Shown here one piece after another: positions 17,535 through 26,393 of a DNA stretch of 64,000 bases (position 1 is its first letter; each line of letters opens with the position of its first letter). The position numbers were made by a program, and so were the translations under genes. The notes beneath the pieces were generated by a model that saw only the letters and a program-made list of their open reading frames with translations, ran no database searches and was not told the origin of the DNA. The stretch lies in the NCBI GenBank assembly GCA_963767245.1, contig CAVYDG010000014.1:186001-250000 (forward strand), read 5' to 3'. This DNA is from Roseiarcus sp963767245. Its GTDB lineage: Bacteria; Pseudomonadota; Alphaproteobacteria; Rhizobiales; Beijerinckiaceae.

Positions 17535-18515
17535 TCATCCATGACCTAGCAGCGCCCGCGCTCCCTCGTCCACCGCCTCCTCCGGCGTGACCCATCGGAA
17601 GCCGGTCATCTGGCGGCGCGCCCAGGTGAACTGGCGCTTGGCGTAATGACGGGTGTCGAGCTTCGAGCGTTCGGAGGCTTGGTCGAGCGTGATCCGGCCT
17701 TCCAGATGGGCGATGAGGTGGGGAACCCCATGGGCGCGCATCACCGGCAGCGCCGGATCGAGCCGCCGCTTCATCAGCGCGGCGGCTTCATCGAGCGCGC
17801 CGTTCGCGAGCATCGCGTCGAACCGCGCGTCGACGCGCCGATAAAGCTCCGCGCGATCCGGGGCAAGGTAGAGCCCGGCCCATTCGTGCCGCGCAAGCGC
17901 CGGCGGCGCCCGCGTCCCCAGGAACGAAGCGAGCGGACGGTCCGTGGCGGCCAGAACCTCAAGCGCCCGCAAGATCCGCTGCCGGTCGCTCGCGTTGACG
18001 CGACTCGCGGTTTCCGGGTCGCGCGCCTTGAGTTCGGCATGCAGATGGTCGCTGACGCGCCCCTCGGCCTCGGCGCGGACCCTGGCGCGGACGGCTTCTG
18101 GCACAGCCGGCACGTCGGAGAGGCCTTCGGTCAGCGCTCGCAGATAGAGCCCCGTTCCGCCGACGAAAACGATGGGCTGCCCGTCGATGTCGGCGAGGAT
18201 TTCATGCGCCGCACGCGCCCATCGTCCGGCCGAATAATTGACCGCGCCGTCGATCGTCCCGAACAGGCGATGGGGCGCGCGCCGCTCCTCCGCCACGGTC
18301 GCGCGCGCGGTCAGGATCCGCAAGTCGGCATAGACCTGCATCGAATCCGCGTTGACGACCGTGGCTCCGAACCGTTCCGCGAGCGCGAGCGCCACCGCCG
18401 ACTTGCCGCTCGCGGTTGGGCCTGCGACGAGGAGCGCGCGCCCGGCCCCCTCCCGTGCGCGTGAGAGCGGTTGGGGCGATTGAAGCCTTATGCCGTCTTC
18501 CGCCGTCGTCGCCAC
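17535..18515 (-). CDS. miaA: tRNA dimethylallyltransferase
   Basis: Transfers a dimethylallyl group to A37 of tRNAs reading UNN codons. The P-loop GPTASGKS is near the N-terminus. It is followed by DSMQVYADLRILTARAT, the TGLYLRALTEGL segment, and the C-terminal ITLDQASERSKLDTRHYAKRQ-WARRQ signature. Length is about 300-326 residues depending on the start. No ATG fits in frame near the expected start; a GTG at 18515 is the most plausible, overlapping the divergent serB remnant. The divergent miaA/serB arrangement is common in Hyphomicrobiales. The catalytic body is intact. Confidence 0.9.
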   Translation of the reverse strand: MATTAEDGIRLQSPQPLSRAREGAGRALLVAGPTASGKSAVALALAERFGATVVNADSMQVYADLRILTARATVAEERRAPHRLFGTIDGAVNYSAGRWARAAHEILADIDGQPIVFVGGTGLYLRALTEGLSDVPAVPEAVRARVRAEAEGRVSDHLHAELKARDPETASRVNASDRQRILRALEVLAATDRPLASFLGTRAPPALARHEWAGLYLAPDRAELYRRVDARFDAMLANGALDEAAALMKRRLDPALPVMRAHGVPHLIAHLEGRITLDQASERSKLDTRHYAKRQFTWARRQMTGFRWVTPEEAVDEGARALLGHG

Positions 18516-18828
18516 TTTGATCGCCGATCCCGTCCGCTTGCAGCTCAGCGATGCCCATATCGTGCGTCTCGCGCAAGGCGTCGACGGGTTCGTTTCGGAG
18601 CGGTGGCTCGACGAGCGCGTCGGCGCCAAGGGCCTGCCGCTCCGCGACACGCTCGCCGTCGGCGACGGCGCCAACGATCTCGCGATACTCAAAGCCGCCG
18701 GTCTCGGCGTCGCCTATCGCGCCAAGCCCAAGGTCGCCGCCAACGCCGACGCCCGCCTCGACCACGCCGATCTCACCGCGCTGCTCTGCGCACAGGGGAT
18801 CGAACGCAAGCATTTTGTCGACGGGTAG
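18490..18828 (+). pseudogene. serB: Internally deleted phosphoserine phosphatase remnant
   Basis: A 112-residue frame in place of the usual 290-300. The first 25 residues match the SerB N-terminus (VVATLIADPVRLQLSDAHI) and the last 75 match its C-terminus (GDGANDLAILKAAGLGVAYRAKPKV). The middle, including the DxDST phosphorylation motif and the substrate-binding lysine, is missing. The deletion kept the frame open, with a stretch GFVSERWLDERVGAKGLPL at the join. It cannot be a phosphoserine phosphatase. Serine synthesis would then need another phosphatase elsewhere in the genome. Confidence 0.85.
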
Positions 18829-19045
18829 CGCACACGCTCCCCTTCCGGGCCGCGCCGGGTCGGGCGCAGCCCGGGAGGCGCTGAAAATCGTTGAACCAAC
18901 GAGATTTTCGGAAGACAACAGCGAAAAACTGGTGTCATATGCCCCGGGGCTCGCTCACCAACGCGAAAACGGTCACTGCCGGACGCGAGGAAAGCAGCGT
19001 CGCGTCGGTTCATCGGCGAGCAATCGCAATGGCGGGAATTGTCCT

Positions 19046-20663
19046 TCACCGCCCGTCTGGGAGCCGCAAAACCGCGGTCTCGGGATCCTCGGCGGGAACG
19101 AAGTAGAAGTCGCTGTCGCCGGCAGGCGCGTTGAGATCGGGCATCACGCCCTGATTGATGCGGTGGGCGTTGACTATGATCCGACTCGCCGCGGCCTGCC
19201 GGAACACTTCGGTCAATCGCACCACGGGCACCGCGCCAGAGCCGATGATGTCGGCCAGCATCTGCCCAGGTCCGACCGAGGGCAGCTGATCGATATCGCC
19301 GACGATAAGCAAAGCCGCGTTGTCTGGCGTCGCTTTCATGAGCGCTTGCATCAGCATGACATCGACCATCGAGGCCTCGTCAACGACGAGCAGATCGCAC
19401 TCGAGGGGATTGTCGGCGTTGCGCTTGAAACCACCGCTCTTCGGATCGACCTCCAAGAGCCGGTGGATCGTCCTGGCCTCCATGCCCGTCGCTTCGGTCA
19501 TGCGCTTGGCCCCGCGGCCCGTCGGGGCGCAAAGCAACAATCGCACGCCTTTGGCCGCGAGAATCTTGAGGATCGAATTGACGATCGTCGTCTTGCCCAC
19601 GCCCAGCCCGCCGGTGATCACGAGCGCCTTCGCCATCAGCGCTAGGCGGATCGCCGCCTTCTGACTGTCGGCCAGCTGGAGGCCGCTGCGACTTTCGACC
19701 CAGGGAATGGCCTTCTCTTCGTCAATCCATGCCCAAGGAAGCTTGCCGTTGGCGATGCGAATGAGCCGATCGGCAATTGCTTGCTCCGCCCTGTAGAGGC
19801 CAGCCAGGAAGGTGCAGGCGGTGTCGCCGACGCGATCGGCGATTACGACGCCCTCTGATTGTTCGAGCTCGAGGGCCGTCAGGATCAATTCCTTCGGCGC
19901 TTCGAGCAATTTCTCGGCGAGCGGGATCAATTGATCGGTCGGCAGCCCGCAATGCCCTTCGTCCATCGCCTCGGTCAAGGCGTACGAGACGCCGGCGCGC
20001 AACCGGATCATCGCCGTCTTCTCGATGCCGAGCTTCATGGCGATCGCATCGGCGGTCTTAAAAACCGATGCCTCGAATATCCCGGGCAAGCCGATAGGGG
20101 TTCTCACTCATCACCTGGACAGCGTCAGCCCCATAGGTCTTGAAGATGCGAACCGCGCGGGCAGTTCCGACCCCGTTGCTGTGAAGGAAAACCATGATCT
20201 CCCGGACGATCTTCTGCTCGGCCCAGGCGTCGGTGATCCGCTTGGCCCGAACCGCGCCAATGCCCGTCACCTCGCGAAGCCGGCCGGGCTCGGCCTCGAT
20301 GACGTCGAAGACCTTCTCCCCGAAGGCCTTGACCATCTTCTTGGCATAGACGGGCCCGATGCCCCGGATCATCCCGGAGCCGAGATATTTCTCGATCCCG
20401 TCGATCGAACTCGGCGCCGAGGTCTTGAGGAACCGCGCCTTGAACTGCTGGCCATGGGCGCGATCATTGATCCATTCGCCGGACGCCGTGATCCACTCGC
20501 CGGCGGAGATGATCGCGGCATGGCCGACCACGGTCACCAAATCGCGATGACCGCGCGCTTTCGCCCTGAGGACGCAAAAGCCGTTCTCGGCGTTGTGGAA
20601 GGTGACGCGCTCGACGAGGCCGGCGAGCACTTCCTGGATCGACGATTCCGGCGTTGGCCTCAT
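19046..20663 (-). pseudogene. recD2: RecD2-like ATP-dependent DNA helicase, frameshifted and C-terminally truncated
   Basis: The start at 20663 gives the N-terminal OB/HhH region (IRGIGPVYAKKMVKAFGEKVFDVIE, TGIGAVRAKRI). A T5 run at 20060-20064, where four T's restore the frame (GFKTADAIA), shifts it. The helicase core follows: Walker A GGLGVGKTT, CAPTGRGAKRM, Walker B VVDEASMVD, and GDIDQLPSVGPGQ. The gene stops at 19046 after AEDPETAV, so the last roughly 190 residues with helicase motifs V and VI are gone. Full-length relatives are about 730 residues. The truncation, unlike the T5 break, cannot be explained by a single sequence error. Confidence 0.88.
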
Positions 20664-20726
20664 GCGAGTTACGGGATCGTCCGTTTTGCCGATCGGGCAC
20701 TTTCTAATCGCTTGCGCGTCCCGGCC

Positions 20727-21008
20727 TCATCGCGAATGACCGCCCCATCCGCTCGCGCCCACAAGCCGCAAAGCCAGGAGCAACACGATCGCTCCGATTG
20801 TGGCGTTGATGACGAGGCCAATGATTTCAGCGCCGAAGTGAAATCCTAGTCGATGCAAGAGCCAGTCACCGACGAGCGCCCCAACTATACCGATTGCCGC
20901 GTCGCCGACGAGACCGAAGCCGTGCCCCTTAACAATCTTGCCCGCCAACCACCCGGCAATGACCCCGACGACCAAAATGACCAGCAGCCCTTCGTCCGAC
21001 AGACGCAT
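20727..21008 (-). CDS. GlsB/YeaQ/YmgE family membrane protein
   Basis: 93 residues with three hydrophobic segments. They carry the glycine-rich family pattern: GVIAGWLAGKIVKGHGFGLVGD, IGIVGALVGDWLL, and a final GLVINATIGAIVLLLAL helix. Members (also called transglycosylase-associated proteins) are small inner-membrane proteins induced by stress; their biochemical role is unclear. It is a single gene between the helicase remnant and a gene-free stretch. Confidence 0.88.
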   Translation of the reverse strand: MRLSDEGLLVILVVGVIAGWLAGKIVKGHGFGLVGDAAIGIVGALVGDWLLHRLGFHFGAEIIGLVINATIGAIVLLLALRLVGASGWGGHSR

Positions 21009-21571
21009 GCTCTTCTCTAGCCGGTCGCCCTGATTCGCGACCCAACTGGCGACATTGCTAGGAAATTAGGCCGAAAACAAATCGCCGCCCTTGCCACTGG
21101 CGTTCGCCGATCATCGCCGACAGGTTCATGAATGTCATTAATTCTCACGCGCGCGCGCGAAGGAAAGCGCCGTCGACGGCCGGTTCGACTCCGACCCATC
21201 GATTTAGGTCGCCAATTCCTTATGGGGCGTCGTCAGCCGTCGGAAGGGCGGGGAAGCACCATGATGAAGCGCAGGACGCGGAAAGTGTCGGGAATCGGGG
21301 CGCGGCATCCCCGCTATGCCCCTGCGTCCGTCTGGGCGTCTGAAGTTGATTGACGCGTCCGTCAAGGGCTATCAGACTTGGACGTTCGGACGGACGGACG
21401 TGCGGCAGACATAGGGGGGACTGGCGCCCTACGCGGTTCGATCCTGAGGCCTGCAAGGCAGTTTGTGACGAGCTTGCCCCGGATCGGAATGTTAAGCCTA
21501 CGCCCCGATGCCGCATTAGAAAGGCTTGAAGCGCGCCGCGATCCGAGACCTACGCCGTCGCGACTGCGCCT
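21009..21571. other. Gene-poor stretch
   Basis: No supported gene. The short frames present are of mixed frame and low quality. At 21123-21160 there is a 38-base sequence with about 33 identities to 24073-24110 (core TGTCATTAATTCTC). No tRNA, terminator or promoter is convincing. Confidence 0.5.
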
Positions 21572-21955
21572 CTATCCGGCTGAGCTCAGCGAACGGCACC
21601 CGAGCACGCGCGCAGTCAGACGCAGACGCGCGAGCCGTTGTCTCTGTGTGAGAGAGAAGCCCGCGCGAGGACGGACGTCGGCAGCGAGAGGTCCCTCGTC
21701 ATCAATGACGTCAATGTCGCTGCCGTCAGATTGTCGGGTTCTGTGATGTTCACTCAGGATGGCGGGCAGGGCTTCTCTTGGCTCTCCTTCGGTCAATACT
21801 GCCAGCACGTGGTCACTGCGGCCCAGTTGGTGAAACAGGTCGATCTCTTGAGCAATCCGCTTGGAGCCAGGCGTTAAGCGCGAGCAGACGACAACGAGAA
21901 AGCGCGAGGCCGTGAGCGCGCCCGTAACGTCGTCCTGCCGTTGGGTTACGGTCAT
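21572..21955 (-). pseudogene. TIR-domain protein remnant
   Basis: 127 residues matching only the second half of a bacterial TIR domain: ASRFLVVVCSRLTPGSKRIAQEIDLF, GRSDHVLAVLTEGEPREALPAIL, then PLAADVRP and RLARLRLTARVLG. The first strand and catalytic-loop region are absent, and the long C-terminal repeat domain (often TPR or WD40) that usually follows is replaced by a short stop. TIR proteins in bacteria often cut NAD in defence systems. The N-terminal start here (MTVTQRQDDVTGAL) has no homologous upstream part. A decayed fragment is the simplest reading. Confidence 0.65.
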
Positions 21956-22026
21956 GAACGAGCGCGAGGGGGCGCTCGATCATATCGTCTCAAATGACAA
22001 CGGCAAACGACCGGTTTTTGCTCCCC

Positions 22027-22407
22027 TGCATCGGCGGCAACCCAGAGGCAGCCCGCGCCGCCGGCATCCGCGTCGAGCGCATCACCTGGGGCGTCTACTT
22101 GTTGGCCGGCATGCTGGCGGCGCTCGGTGGCCTCGCGATCACCGGCTACGTCGGCGCGATCAGCGCCAACCAGGGCAACGGCCTCATCTTCACCGTCTTC
22201 GCCGCTTCGGTGATCGGCGGCATCTCGCTCGACGGCGGCAAGGGCACCATGTTCGGCGCGCTGACCGGCGTCTTGTTGCTTGGCGTGGTGGGCAATCTGC
22301 TGAGTCTCGCCCAGGTGCCGTCGTTCTGGATTCAGGCGATCTACGGCGCGATCATCCTCGGCTCGCTGATGGTCGCACGCTTCGCCAGCGGACAGTCGCA
22401 GGAATAG
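22027..22407 (+). pseudogene. Sugar ABC transporter permease remnant (RbsC-like C-terminus)
   Basis: Only the last roughly 125 residues of an about 330-residue permease remain: GGNPEAARAAGIRVERITWGVY, then AGMLAALGGLAITGYVGA and GGISLDGGKGTMFGALTGVLLLG. This contains the conserved transmembrane-domain loop (EAARAAGI) that contacts the ATPase. Upstream sequence is unrelated. It is a different gene from the intact permease at 28222. It abuts the TIR remnant, so two unrelated fragments lie within 100 bases. Confidence 0.8.
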
Positions 22408-22848
22408 TGGCGGGGTCAGTGCGCGCCCTGATTCCTGCTCAACCGCCGCCGTCCTTCAAGCCGTATCGGCGACGAACGCCGCTCGGTGATCGTCGAAGCG
22501 CACGGGGGACGCTCCTGGGCCGAGGCAAACGCGCCACAGGGGGCCGCGTTTCAATTCTCTCTTCCTTCGCAAGCCGCGTCGTGACTCGCCAGATCGTCGA
22601 TGCGCTGGCCGCTGGTCATGTTGCGGCTTGGGCGCAATGGCATCATTTGGTCCACTGACGCGTGGTCCCTCTCGTCTGGCTGCGACGTCCACTGCCGATA
22701 TCCGCAATGTCTGCTTCACGTGGATTTTGTTGAAGAACTCCGTTTCGGCTCCGCGGCGTTTGGCGTCATAGGCGGCTTTCGGCGAGGCAGAGCTGGCCCT
22801 CTGCACCTCAGGTGGCGAAGATCGGCGCCGGGAAGGGGATGAGCTTTA
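22408..22848. other. Stretch without a supported gene; probable IS-derived sequence
   Basis: Mixed-frame, high-GC sequence. The reverse strand around 22715-22760 reads FFNKIHVKQTL, a peptide I associate with sequence trailing degraded IS elements, and it runs into the transposase fragment at 22849-22986. No other gene is seen. Confidence 0.4.
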
Positions 22849-22986
22849 GACGGCGTAGGCCTCGGTCTTGGCGATCGCACGGGCCTTGTCGCGAGCGGCT
22901 TCATGAACAGAGCGCGCGATTTTGCGCGCAGGTACGTTCAGGCAGCACTTGGGCTTGAGCGCGCAGGCCTCGCTTTCTATGGTCAC
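22849..22986 (-). pseudogene. Transposase fragment (IS5/IS1182-like)
   Basis: About 46 residues, beginning near 22986, read as CALKPKCC, PARKIARSVHEAARDKARAIAKTEAYAV. This is the cysteine-containing region preceding the final catalytic block of IS1182/IS5-like transposases. The frame ends at 22849 before the expected RRERKKVEMLF block. It is a small relic only. It is distinct from the intact element at 4461-6031. Confidence 0.55.
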
Positions 22987-23165
22987 AGCTGCAAGCTTCG
23001 CGGCCATGCCGAGCAATGAAAAACCACGTTGTTTCCTCTCTAGATGTTGCGCGGGGATGGCGTGACGTTTTGAGGCGTTAGGCCGACGACAGCAGTAAGG
23101 CCGTTCAGCCACGGTTCAAATTGGTCGACGTAGCGTGCTGGCGGGCTGACAAACCGAGGTACAGT

Positions 23166-23453
23166 ATGAAACATGTGTTCGTCGCTTCAGTCGCGTTCCT
23201 AGGTCTTGCAGCAGTTCCGGCGGCCGCGATGCCCGTCGCCCCGCTCACGGATGTCCCATCCGTCATCACGCTCACAGCAGGCGGCTGCGGCATTGGCTTC
23301 CATCGCGGACCTTACGGTGGATGCCGACCGAACGGCGGCTACTATGCCTACGGGTATCGCCCGTATGCATACGGCTACCGCCCCTACGCTTACGGCTACG
23401 GATTCTACGGCCGCCGCTGCTGGTGGCGCGGGGGGGTGCGCGTCTGCGCCTGA
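23166..23453 (+). CDS. GCG_CRPN-type secreted repeat protein
   Basis: 95 residues from MKHVFVASVAF. A signal peptide (about 20 residues, ending PAAA) is followed by the diagnostic GGCGIGFHRGPYGGCRPN motif, then tandem tyrosine/glycine repeats (YGYRPYAYG three times) and a short CWWRGGVRVCA end. This GCG_CRPN prefix-to-repeats group is common in Hyphomicrobiales. The protein is probably exported; its function is not known. The internal repeats are visible at DNA level as repeated tacggctac units. The frame upstream to 23121 is unlikely to be translated. Confidence 0.85.
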   Translation: MKHVFVASVAFLGLAAVPAAAMPVAPLTDVPSVITLTAGGCGIGFHRGPYGGCRPNGGYYAYGYRPYAYGYRPYAYGYGFYGRRCWWRGGVRVCA

Positions 23454-24330
23454 GAAGAACCGCGACAAGGGGCGCGTCGGCAGCCTAGCGCCGACGTGCC
23501 CCTACTTGCTCCGCTCACGTGCCGAATCAGCGCCGTTGTCGCCGCGCAGATCGTCCGAGCCAAGCTTCTTAGGTTGATCGATTGGCGACCGCGCGAGGAT
23601 GTGTGACGCCGTCGGGTCGGGAAGGGAGCTTCGTATCGTTACCCGCTCGAGCGCGCCGTAGCATCGAACGGCATTCCATCTCGCCGGCGAGGTTAGCCGG
23701 ACAAAGAAAAGCCCGGCGCAGGGATGACGAGCAACCGGGCTTCAAAGTTGTAGGTCCCCTGCCATTTAAAGCTCGCCTCACGGACCGCCGGCAAGCTGAA
23801 GGTAAACATATGGTTAACGCCGCCGGCGCCTGACTGCATCCGGTCGGGCGACGCCGCGCCGCTACGGCGGCCGAGGGCGTCAAAATGAAGCGACGCGAGA
23901 GCCGCGCGAGGTTCATGCACTGTACGTACGCCGCGCGCTGCCTACGCCACCATGCGGGCGACGGCAGCGGCGCCTGATCGCGGCGAGCAATATTGCTCAG
24001 ACTGCAATCCAACTAAAGTTCTCGCAGCTCGGGATTGCGCAGCGACAACCGCTACGGCGCGCTGAAGGAACCGGTTCATCAATGTCAATAATTCTCGCGA
24101 GCACGCGCGAGAGCAGTAGGGTCCCTCGGATCGTCCGACGAAAGTTTTGAACGCCCGCCGCCGGTCGCACGGGCAATCTCCGATGCTCTCCGCCTCTTCC
24201 GTGCCTTCCGTTGACCCCCGCGCGTGCGCATGTCCTTCACGGGACAAGCCGCTTCTCGCGAGATCATCCATCTCGATCCGCGTGAAACACATGGTTAGGA
24301 CTTTTCCGGTAAGACCAACGACAGTCCCCT
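23454..24330. other. Intergenic region with one hairpin
   Basis: 877 bases with no supported gene. A stem AAGCCCGG / CCGGGCTT (23709-23716 with 23735-23742, 18-base loop) is followed on the minus strand by TTTTCTTTG and could be a weak minus-strand terminator. The second copy of the 38-base repeat is at 24073-24110. Other frames look random. Confidence 0.45.
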
Positions 24331-24336
24331 ATGACG

Positions 24337-24993
24337 ATGAAATCGACACTCATTGTGCCCATGATGCTCCTCGCAGCGCTCGCGGCGGGCGTCGTCGTGC
24401 ACGACCGCCTCGGGACCGAATCGCCCGTCGATGACGCGGTTCCTACGCAAACCGCGACGGTTGCGACGGCCGAGCCCGCCGATCCTCCGCCTGTGAGGCT
24501 GCCGCCCGTATCGACCCCAGTGCCCGCCTCACAAGAGGCGAGCCGCATTGAGGACGCGGCTCCTGCGCAAACTGCATCGATTGGAACGGCCGGGCCCGCT
24601 GCCCCGACCCCAGTGAGGGTGCAGCCCTTTTCCGCCGCACTGCCCGGAACCGGCGTCGAGCCGCCACCGCGCATGACCGCCTCCCAAGAGGCGAGCCTCA
24701 ACGCGTGGATGATCAAGACCTATCTCATGTGTTGGAATCAGGCGGCTCAGCCCCGCCATGCCAATCGTTATGTCGCGCGGGTGCGCCTTGAGTTCAAACC
24801 CGACGGGTCGCTCCTAGCGCCGCCGAAGCTCGTCAATCCGCCGTCCGATCCGGCGCAAAAGCCGCAAGCAAAAAGCGTGTTGCAAGCTGTAAAGGCATGC
24901 GACCCTTTACCGATGCCGGCTCAATATCGCTCCTTCTATGAGCAATGGAAGACCAAGACCATCCTGTTCGATCCGCAGGTCGCTGCCCGCTGA
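24337..24993 (+). CDS. Periplasmic TonB-C/TolA-like protein with duplicated linker
   Basis: 218 residues from MKSTLIVPMM (an ATG six bases upstream is equally possible). An N-terminal transmembrane anchor (about 5-22) is followed by a proline/alanine/threonine-rich linker that contains an imperfect duplication: DDAVPTQTATVATAEPADP...ASQEAS and EDAAPAQTASIGTAGPAAP...ASQEAS. The C-terminal 90 residues (VARVRLEFKPDGSLLAPPKL, VLQAVKACDPLPMPAQY) match the TolA/TonB-like C-terminal domain. It probably spans the periplasm. No tol or ton partner genes are nearby. Confidence 0.7.
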   Translation: MKSTLIVPMMLLAALAAGVVVHDRLGTESPVDDAVPTQTATVATAEPADPPPVRLPPVSTPVPASQEASRIEDAAPAQTASIGTAGPAAPTPVRVQPFSAALPGTGVEPPPRMTASQEASLNAWMIKTYLMCWNQAAQPRHANRYVARVRLEFKPDGSLLAPPKLVNPPSDPAQKPQAKSVLQAVKACDPLPMPAQYRSFYEQWKTKTILFDPQVAAR

Positions 24994-25223
24994 CCCGGCA
25001 TGAGCCGCCTGCGGTTCTGCCGGATACACCGGGCAGCCGACGGGAGTTCCCAACCCGCAAGCGCGTATGAGACGGTCCCCCATTTCAGGGCGGGTCTCCA
25101 GCGCTTGAGCTTCGCGGGCGGGGCTGGTAACTGAGCCTTGCCGCGATTGCTATAGATGCCCGCCGTGCGCTCGCAATGTTAATCTTCGCCGGCGCTCGCG
25201 GCGTAGGGCGGGGGACAGGGCGA

Positions 25224-26120
25224 ATGCTGTCTAGGCTTAAGCGGCTAATTTACTGGCCCGTTGGCTGCGTGGCGCTTGCGATGGCCGCGTTTGTCTCGGG
25301 TTGCGGCGGCGGCGGCCCGCTGGAATTTGACCTGGTCTTCTCGGGCGACGTCTCTTCCGGCAATCTTAAGCCGAAGGACTACCCGATCCACGGCATCGAC
25401 GTGTCCAAGTTCCAGGGCGATATCGATTGGAACGCCGTTGCCGACAGCGGCGTCAAATTCGCGTGGATCAAGGCGACCGAGGGTGGCGACCCGGACGCGC
25501 GCTTCCAGGCAAACTGGGAGGGGGCCAAGGCCGCCGGCATCCCGCATGGCGCCTATCACTTCATCTATTGGTGCCGACCGCCGCTCGAGGAGATTAATAT
25601 CTTCGAACAGAATGCGCCGGTCGAGGACGACGCGCTCCCTCCGGTGCTCGACGCCGAGGCGACGCCAACCTCACCGACCTGCCGTCGCCATGTCACCCAA
25701 GACGAGGCCATCGCCGACATGCGCGTCATGCTACAGGAGATGGAACGCCATTACCGCAAGCGGCCGATTATCTATACGACGCTCGATTTCTACGAGGCGA
25801 ATTTTTCCAACGGCGCGTTGACGGACTATCCGATCTGGGTGCGCTCGACCAAACACCATCCTGCCGTGAAGTACGGCTCGCGTGCCTGGCATTTCTGGCA
25901 ATATCAATCCGACGGCCGGGTCCCGGGCATCGGCGGCAACGTCGACAAGGACGCCTTCTACGGCACGAAGGAGCAGTGGGACGTTTTCCTGAGGGAGCCG
26001 GGAGTGCTCCCCGTGCAGACCGGGGCCGCAGCGCCCGCGCCCGCCCCTGCGCCTCAGCAAACGGCGGCCGCGCAGCCGCCGGAGTTTATCGCCGAGCCCG
26101 CCGGCGCCCCCGCAGAATAA
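25224..26120 (+). CDS. Glycoside hydrolase family 25 (lysozyme-like) lipoprotein
   Basis: 298 residues. A signal peptide leads to the lipobox VSGC, then glycines. The GH25 barrel begins with HGIDVSKFQGDIDW, which holds a conserved active-site aspartate, and continues with FAWIKATEGG, HGAYHFIYW, PVLDAEAT (catalytic acids), and YPIWVRS plus WQYQSDGRVPGI. This points to N-acetylmuramidase activity on peptidoglycan. The C-terminal 45 residues are alanine/proline-rich, a likely wall- or membrane-linker. The start at 25224 is chosen because it gives the signal peptide; the frame is open 16 codons upstream. Confidence 0.9.
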   Translation: MLSRLKRLIYWPVGCVALAMAAFVSGCGGGGPLEFDLVFSGDVSSGNLKPKDYPIHGIDVSKFQGDIDWNAVADSGVKFAWIKATEGGDPDARFQANWEGAKAAGIPHGAYHFIYWCRPPLEEINIFEQNAPVEDDALPPVLDAEATPTSPTCRRHVTQDEAIADMRVMLQEMERHYRKRPIIYTTLDFYEANFSNGALTDYPIWVRSTKHHPAVKYGSRAWHFWQYQSDGRVPGIGGNVDKDAFYGTKEQWDVFLREPGVLPVQTGAAAPAPAPAPQQTAAAQPPEFIAEPAGAPAE

Positions 26121-26393
26121 GGCGCCGCCCCTGGCGCAGCATCGAGGTTTACCAATGGCCTACGCGGGCACGGACGAGGTCGCCCGGCTGGAGAAAGCGC
26201 TGGACAACACAAGGCGACCGGTCGAGTTGATCAAAATCAGCCCCCTGGCGGACCTTTCAGCGCTGATAACCGAGCGGAGCGCTCGCGCGAAGATGGGTAT
26301 TGGTTCTGGTTTCCGCCAGCCCAGGCCTTCCTTGTGGTAAACATCGCGAAGACGGGAAAAGGCGATCTCGAGCGGGGAATTAAGGGGCCGAAT

